64,000 nucleotides of DNA, from positions 51,175-115,174 of the forward strand of contig CANJPY010000002.1 in assembly GCA_947476255.1 (NCBI GenBank), written 5' to 3'. Origin of the DNA: Chthoniobacteraceae bacterium (GTDB lineage: Bacteria > Verrucomicrobiota > Verrucomicrobiia > Chthoniobacterales > Chthoniobacteraceae). A program made the position numbers and the translations under genes. The notes beneath the pieces are model-generated. The model did no database searches. It was not told the DNA's origin and saw nothing but the letters and a program-made list of their open reading frames with translations. Shown piece after piece: positions 59,424 through 64,000 of this stretch (position 1 is the first letter of the stretch; the number at the start of each line of letters is the position of its first letter).

Positions 59424-59559
59424 GGAAAAACGAGTTTGATCTAAAGGAGGGAGGGACGCACCACCAAAATATTGGGGCCTCACATGAATGTGGCTGGTTA
59501 AATTAATGCCATCTAGCGAAAAACGGCTGCAACCTTTCGGAATTCCGTTATTATGCGGC

Positions 59560-59955
59560 ATGAAGATTAGCTATATCAGCACTGGGCTGGCGGCAGTCAC
59601 TGCGGTGCTCTGTTGCAGGTACTACTTTGTCGTTTCGGAAAATGCGAGGATCCGTGTGGAGGGCGTAGAATTCCAGCAGTTGACTGAAACTTTACAGCCT
59701 CAGTTGCTTGAAAAGCGCCAGCGGTTGCAGGCGCAGCAGGAAAGGCTGAACAAGGGGTCAGCCATCAGCCAAACGATAGGACCGGCCGTATTGGCGGATA
59801 TCCGTGCCGCTTCCGAAAAAAATAATAATCTGAAACTGAAGGAGCTTTTAGTAAAATATGGGGTGAGGGAGGTTGGTGGGGGAGGCGGAACGGGGAGTCA
59901 AGGTGAGGGAGGAGCGCCTGCAGTGCAGGGATCTGCAAAAAAGGGAGGGAATTAA
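59560..59955 (+). CDS. Membrane-anchored coiled-coil protein 1
   Basis: 131 residues from the ATG at 59560. One TM helix (ISTGLAAVTAVLCCRYYFVV, residues ~4-23) is followed by a predicted coiled coil (~30-75, EFQQLTETLQPQLLEKRQRL) and an acidic-poor Gly-rich tail (VGGGGGTGSQGEGGAP). No family recognised. The stop lies 1 bp before the next start, so both are coupled. The two proteins have the same plan (short cytoplasmic stub, TM, periplasmic coiled coil, disordered tail), suggesting partners. Confidence 0.6.
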   Translation: MKISYISTGLAAVTAVLCCRYYFVVSENARIRVEGVEFQQLTETLQPQLLEKRQRLQAQQERLNKGSAISQTIGPAVLADIRAASEKNNNLKLKELLVKYGVREVGGGGGTGSQGEGGAPAVQGSAKKGGN

Positions 59956-59956
59956 A

Positions 59957-60391
59957 ATGACTGAATCAACCAATAAAGAAGACAAAGGCCATTCAATCGC
60001 GATTGCCGTTTTGGCGGTAGCGGGCATTTTTCTGGTGGGTGGCCAGATCCGGGTAGCCTCGATCGAGAAGCCGGTCCTGGAATCGCAGTTAAATGCTGCT
60101 GCACAGAGGTTAACAGCCACAAAGACCGCCGAGGTGCAGGCGGACGACGCAATCCAGAAGCGTGAGGAGCAGATTAAGACTTTGACGGAGACGGAATCCA
60201 AATATGCGGCGTTGCTGACCGAGTTGATTGACCTTTCGAAAACAGACGCTGATGCGCGTGCGATCACGCAAAAGTGGAAGATCCAGCAGCAGGGGCAGCC
60301 GAGTGGAGGCCCTAGCACGGAGCCGAGCGTTTCAGAGGTGAAACCACCCAAGGCGCAGACCACGGTGCCACAAAAAGCAAAGGCACCTTAG
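59957..60391 (+). CDS. Membrane-anchored coiled-coil protein 2
   Basis: 144 residues from the ATG at 59957, which has the strong Shine-Dalgarno GGGAGGG upstream. A hydrophilic N-terminus (MTESTNKEDKGHS) leads into a TM helix (IAIAVLAVAGIFLVGGQ) and a coiled coil (~35-100, PVLESQLNAAAQRLTATKTA), then a Pro/Gln-rich tail (GQPSGGPSTEPSVSEVKPPK). It is the second gene of the pair and resembles protein 1 in layout but not in sequence. The function is unknown. Confidence 0.6.
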   Translation: MTESTNKEDKGHSIAIAVLAVAGIFLVGGQIRVASIEKPVLESQLNAAAQRLTATKTAEVQADDAIQKREEQIKTLTETESKYAALLTELIDLSKTDADARAITQKWKIQQQGQPSGGPSTEPSVSEVKPPKAQTTVPQKAKAP

Positions 60392-60483
60392 TTGTCGGCT
60401 GGGGTGTGTGTGCGCCATTGGGACAGGGCAGGGACTTATTCTGGCGGGTGCTTTCCTGCGTGTAATGGGCGTTTCTTTTGACT

Positions 60484-60894
60484 ATGCGACTTGATCTCTG
60501 GCTGTGGGCGGTAAGAGCTTACAAGACGCGCGCCCTTGCTGTGGGCGCCATCAAGCAGGGGAAAGTTGAGATTGGCGGGATGGCGACAAAGCCCTCGCGC
60601 CAGGTGAAGGCTGGGGAAGTGGTTACGGTCAGGATCGAGACAGATGTGACGTTTTGGACACGGTCGCTGCTTGTCCTTGACCTGCCGCGTTCGAGGGTGG
60701 GGGCGCCTTTGGTGCCGCTTTATGCGGAGGATCGGACAGCGCCCGAGGAACTGGAAAAGGCGCGTTTGCGCCCGGAAGCTGTTTCAGGGTTTCGCGCGCG
60801 CGGAACGGGGCGTCCGACCAAGCGGGATCGGCGGGTTTTGGACGGATTGACGGAGGGTGGTTTTGAAGTCGTGGAGACAGAAGACGAAGATTGA
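60484..60894 (+). CDS. S4 domain RNA-binding protein, Hsp15-like
   Basis: 136 residues from the ATG at 60484 (a TTG two codons upstream is the alternative). The S4 domain occupies residues ~1-60 (MRLDLWLWAVRAYKTRALAV, GKVEIGGMATKPSRQVKAGE). The C-terminal basic-to-acidic extension (GTGRPTKRDRRVLDGL) is the HslR/Hsp15 type, which binds nascent-chain-bearing 50S subunits to recycle stalled complexes. It follows the coiled-coil pair by ~90 bp and may be independent. Confidence 0.85.
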   Translation: MRLDLWLWAVRAYKTRALAVGAIKQGKVEIGGMATKPSRQVKAGEVVTVRIETDVTFWTRSLLVLDLPRSRVGAPLVPLYAEDRTAPEELEKARLRPEAVSGFRARGTGRPTKRDRRVLDGLTEGGFEVVETEDED

Positions 60895-60952
60895 GGCAAG
60901 ATAGGGCCAAGAAAGCGAAAGGAAGCCACGCAGGAACTCGAATAAAAGGGCG

Positions 60953-63610
60953 TCAGGAGCGGGACACTATTCCCAAACAACGTGTGATGAGTGCCGTCCA
61001 ACCTGTTTGATGGCTTGCACCTAAACCAGTGCCGTTTTCACCGTGAAAGTATTCGTGAAACAGCAGGTAATCCCGCCAGTGTGGGTCCTCTGCATGGGGG
61101 TGGGAGTCTCCCAAACAGGGGCGCCGCCCTTGTTCATTCAGCGCGAAAATTGAGGATAACCGGCGTGCCAGTTCGTGCGAGACTTCCCTGAGGGTTGCAA
61201 AGTGTCCGGAGTTTGTCGGCAACTCGATCTTGAATCGGTCGCCGTAAAAATGGTGATAACGTTCGAGCGCCTCAATCAGAAGATAGTTGATGGGGAACCA
61301 GATAGGGCCGCGCCAGTTTGAATTACCCCCGAAGAGACCACTGCGGGACTCACCTGGTTCGTAGTTGATGGAGTGATAGTGGCCGTTGATAGTGATTCCA
61401 TAAGTGTCGCGCTCATGGGCTTGTGAAAGAGATCTGATGCCGAAGTCAGAGAGGAATTCCCGCTCGTCCAAGACGTGCTTGAGCACGCGCTCCAGTCTTT
61501 CTTTGGACGGGACGGAGAGGAGTCGGAGCAGGCGCTCTTCATCTCCAAGATGTTCGGTTGTGGCGCCCACATGTTTGGCGAGGTCTGGGCGTGTTTTTAA
61601 GAACCATTGGAGGCGCGCTTTAAAGCCGGGGAGTCTGTCGATCACGCGCTGGTCGAGAACCTCGACGGCCAGCAACGGGATGACCCCTACGAGGGAGCGC
61701 GTGCGCAGGGGCATGGAGTTGTGGTGCTCGATTAGAAGGCGGTCATAATAAAAACCGTCTTGTTCGTCCCAGAGGCCGTCTTCCCCGAGCGAGTTCATGG
61801 CATCAACGATTTGGATAAAATGCTCGAAAAACTTGGAGGCAATATTCTCGTAGGCGGGTTTCTCCTGGGCCAGTTCGAGTGCCATGGAGAGCATTGAACC
61901 GCAGTAAAAAGCCATCCAGGCCGTGCCATCGGCTTGCGCCAGAGAATGGCCGCAGGGAAGGGGTTTGGAGCGGTCAAAGAGACCGATATTATCGAGGCCG
62001 AGGAAACCGCCTGCGAAGATGTGTTTGCCGTGAACATCCTTGCGGTTGACCCACCATGTGAAATTAACGAGCAGCTTCTGAAAGCATCGTTCGAGAAAGT
62101 TTAAGTCCCTGCGAAGTTTGGTGCCGGAGATTTTATAAACTCGCCAGCAGGCCCAGGCGTGCACGGGTGGATTTACGTCGTTAAAGTTCCACTCATAGGC
62201 GGGGATCTGGCCGCTTGGATGCATAAACCACTCGCGCAAGAGGAGTTCAAGCTGGCCTTTGGCAAAGTCCGGATCAATGCCAGCCATGGGGACCATGTGG
62301 AACGCGAGATCCCACGCCGCGAACCATGGATATTCCCATTTGTCAGGCATGGAGAGAATGTCGTTTGCGTGGAAGTGATTCCAGTCTCCGTTGCGCACGG
62401 AACCGCGGCCCGCGGGTGGCGGAGGTTGGGCGGGATCGCCGGTAATCCAGGAGGGAACTACGAAGTGGTAGAATTGTTTGGACCAAAGTAGGCCAGCATA
62501 CGCCTGTCGTACAACGAGTTGTTGGTCCGGTTTCAGGGAGTCTGGAATGCGCGTGGAGTAGAATAGATCCGCCTCCTTTTTGCGAGCCTCCAGAAGCGCG
62601 TCGAAATTGACGAACGCCCTGGCAGGCCCCTGGTCTTCATTGCTCTTGCTCAAGCGCAGCCGAAGCACTGTCTTTGCTCCACCCTCGAGGAGAAGACGGT
62701 AGTTGGCGGCGGCCTTGGTACCGTGGTCGGAGCGTACCGCACTGGCATCGCCTTGGATGATGGCTTTGTGGAAACCGTCCTTGGCAAGGCCCTTGGCATT
62801 GGGAACGCCATAAAGAGCCTCGGTATTGGTCTCGTTTTCGGTGAAAAGCAGAGGGGCTTCCTGTTCCGTTCGCCAGATAAAAGAGCCTGGTGTTTCATGT
62901 TCAGCCAGAACGGTTTGTGGATCTATTTTGGAGAGGACGGGCTGAATGGTCGTGGAGCCATGAACATCTCCCCAGCTCCAAGTGTTTCGAAACCATAACC
63001 TGGGTAAAACGGTGAGGTGTGCGGGATCCTTGTGCCGGTTTTCGATGGTGATTTTGATGAGCAAGTCTTCGGGGGAGGCTTTTGCGTATTCTACAAAAAC
63101 GTCGAAGTAGCGGTTCTCGCCAAAGGCCTCGGTATCGTGGAGTTCAAATTCGGGCTCGTCCTTGCCGCGTGTTGCGTTGTGGTGGAGCAATTCCTGATAG
63201 GGAAAGGCGCGCTGGGGGTACTTATAAAGCCCACGCATGTACGAGTGCGTGGGAGTGGAATCGAGGTAGTACCATTGTTCCTTGGCATCTTCGCCATGGT
63301 TACCTTCGGGATTTGTAACCCCAAACAGACGTTCCTTGAGAATGGCGTCCTGCCCATTCCAAAGGGCGAGGGCAAAACAAAGCCGGCAGCGTCGGTCGCT
63401 AATTCCCAGCAGCCCGTCTTCCCCCCAGCGGTAGGCGCGACTGCGGGCATGTTCGTGAGGAAAATGATTCCAGGCGTCGCCGGAGGCTGAGTAATCCTCG
63501 CGCACCGTGCCCCATTGGCGTTCGGAGAGGTAGGGGCCCCACCTGCGCCAATCTTCTTCGCGGGTGGCATCTTTGTGCAGGCGTTGTTGTTCAGGGTTTT
63601 GTGGGTGCAT
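60953..63610 (-). CDS. GH63-like glucosidase (MGH1-like / mannosyl-oligosaccharide glucosidase family)
   Basis: An 885-residue protein without an evident signal peptide, so likely cytoplasmic. The N-terminus (RRWGPYLSERQWGTVREDYS and DGLLGISDRRCRLCFALALW) is the conserved beta domain start of the GH63/MGH1-like family. The (alpha/alpha)6 barrel has AWDLAFHMVPMAGIDPDFAK, with a catalytic-type Asp in AWD, and GNSNWRGPIWFPINYLLIEA. Members hydrolyse alpha-glucosides or mannosylglycerate. A substrate cannot be assigned here. It is convergent with the S4-domain gene and stands alone. Confidence 0.88.
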   Translation of the reverse strand: MHPQNPEQQRLHKDATREEDWRRWGPYLSERQWGTVREDYSASGDAWNHFPHEHARSRAYRWGEDGLLGISDRRCRLCFALALWNGQDAILKERLFGVTNPEGNHGEDAKEQWYYLDSTPTHSYMRGLYKYPQRAFPYQELLHHNATRGKDEPEFELHDTEAFGENRYFDVFVEYAKASPEDLLIKITIENRHKDPAHLTVLPRLWFRNTWSWGDVHGSTTIQPVLSKIDPQTVLAEHETPGSFIWRTEQEAPLLFTENETNTEALYGVPNAKGLAKDGFHKAIIQGDASAVRSDHGTKAAANYRLLLEGGAKTVLRLRLSKSNEDQGPARAFVNFDALLEARKKEADLFYSTRIPDSLKPDQQLVVRQAYAGLLWSKQFYHFVVPSWITGDPAQPPPPAGRGSVRNGDWNHFHANDILSMPDKWEYPWFAAWDLAFHMVPMAGIDPDFAKGQLELLLREWFMHPSGQIPAYEWNFNDVNPPVHAWACWRVYKISGTKLRRDLNFLERCFQKLLVNFTWWVNRKDVHGKHIFAGGFLGLDNIGLFDRSKPLPCGHSLAQADGTAWMAFYCGSMLSMALELAQEKPAYENIASKFFEHFIQIVDAMNSLGEDGLWDEQDGFYYDRLLIEHHNSMPLRTRSLVGVIPLLAVEVLDQRVIDRLPGFKARLQWFLKTRPDLAKHVGATTEHLGDEERLLRLLSVPSKERLERVLKHVLDEREFLSDFGIRSLSQAHERDTYGITINGHYHSINYEPGESRSGLFGGNSNWRGPIWFPINYLLIEALERYHHFYGDRFKIELPTNSGHFATLREVSHELARRLSSIFALNEQGRRPCLGDSHPHAEDPHWRDYLLFHEYFHGENGTGLGASHQTGWTALITRCLGIVSRS

Positions 63611-63914
63611 GCCGAAAAATGTGGGGATCGTACAGCCTCAAGGCGAGGCAGTCATTGTGTGGACAGTGGGAACGGACGGGAGGCTGGAAAAAATCAGAAG
63701 AGGTCCCGTCGGCGGGACGAGAAATGCGGCAGGGCCAAGGAAGACATTATCAAAGATGAGAAAAGATGCACTGGGAGAACAAGCCCTCATCTTGGCGCAG
63801 GGAATGGCTTCGGCGCGATCCTCCTAAACCTAAATGCGGCAATGAAAGCGCGGCACGCTTTATGTAACTCTATGCGGAAGAGGCTGATGCATGTCACTAG
63901 AACCTCTTTTGGGC

Positions 63915-63931
63915 CTCACCCACTGGGTGAG
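63915..63931. repeat. 7-bp stem-loop near the right edge
   Basis: CTCACCC (63915-63921), loop ACT, GGGTGAG (63925-63931). It lies 25 bp before a longer hairpin, and the pair looks like an intergenic repeat unit. Confidence 0.6.
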
Positions 63932-63955
63932 CCTACGTGCGCTGTCTCCAAAGCC

Positions 63956-63979
63956 GGGGAAGACAGGACTGTCTTCCCC
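63956..63979. repeat. 11-bp perfect stem-loop near the right edge
   Basis: GGGGAAGACAG (63956-63966) and CTGTCTTCCCC (63969-63979) are exact reverse complements with a 2-nt loop. Without a T-tract, and with another stem-loop beside it, a REP-like element is more likely than a terminator. Confidence 0.7.
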
Positions 63980-64000
63980 ATGTGCTCACTTTCCCATGGA

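Larger units (their letters stand above)
63611..64000. other. Right-edge region with hairpins, no supported gene
   Basis: 390 bp after the GH63-like start. A low-quality open frame (63609-63827, beginning MPKNVGIVQPQ on the plus strand) overlaps the start codon of the GH63-like gene and has no family features, so it is not called. The last ~90 bp contain the two stem-loops listed separately. Confidence 0.4.

Noticed and set aside
63609..63827. Short plus-strand ORF at the right end
   Set aside because: It overlaps the GH63-like start codon, has no homology that I recognise and no ribosome site; treated as non-coding.

Overview
The window looks like a chromosomal segment of a Verrucomicrobiota (PVC superphylum) bacterium. 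I base this on family content, not on a search. There are three DUF1501 proteins, a planctomycete-type cytochrome DUF1549/DUF1553 protein, a cytochrome-WD40 fusion, a PVC-type heme-binding CxxCH dehydrogenase, PQQ-type beta-propeller and He_PIG/Ig-type secreted proteins, and HprK/HPr/EI without an EII. Gram-negative envelope genes (rfaE2, L,D-transpeptidase, an adaptor/ABC pair) fit. The DNA is moderately GC-rich. I found no rRNA, tRNA, CRISPR array, phage or intact insertion sequence. The only mobile-type gene is an Rpn/PD-(D/E)XK nuclease. Many ORFs need an internal ATG instead of the most upstream alternative start, and strong Shine-Dalgarno sites are uncommon.

Layout. 1-1.1 kb: partial phosphodiesterase/phosphatase running off the left edge. 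1.2-1.8: DUF1802. 2.0-6.1 (-): DUF1501 plus DUF1549/1553 cytochrome operon, with a PAS-AraC regulator divergent from it (6.2-6.9). 7.1-8.1: Rpn nuclease. 8.2-13.5: secreted He_PIG protein (-), then an Ig-like exported protein and a lipoprotein (+). 13.5-17.2 (-): HlyD adaptor and FtsX-type permease without an ATPase. 17.3-19.2 (-): RadC and a polyprenyl diphosphate synthase. 19.35-22.7 (-): CysT-CysW-CysA under an Rrf2 regulator. 22.9-26.0 (-): zinc metallopeptidase, serine hydrolase and ThuA protein. 26.2-30.3 (-): L,D-transpeptidase, S41 protease, RfaE2 and PurN. 30.6-32.8 (-): monomeric isocitrate dehydrogenase. 32.9-36.1: DUF1501, a 30-aa lysine-rich mini-gene, VF530 and a COG0523 GTPase. 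36.1-46.9 (-): four-gene exported cluster (large GH-like protein, PVC heme dehydrogenase, cytochrome-WD40, DUF1501). 47.2-50.4: M14 carboxypeptidase, a possible 33-aa gene and galactarate dehydratase. 50.4-51.2 (-): lysozyme-like protein. 51.3-55.0: HprK, HPr, EI and YaeQ. 55.0-56.0 (-): cupin-like protein. 56.4-58.8: exported protein and PQQ-propeller. 58.9-59.4 (-): glutathione peroxidase. 59.6-60.9: two membrane-anchored coiled-coil proteins and an S4 protein. 61.0-63.6 (-): GH63-like glucosidase.

The main theme is extracytoplasmic chemistry. Two gene sets combine heme-c domains, DUF1501 enzymes and a possible glycosidase, and one of them has a divergent sensor-type AraC regulator. Their substrates are unknown, and they are the best candidates for an undescribed system. 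The rest is housekeeping, envelope and sulfur/carbon regulation, with several partly assembled modules: an ABC exporter without ATPase, a sulfate importer without binding protein, and a PTS phosphorelay without permease.
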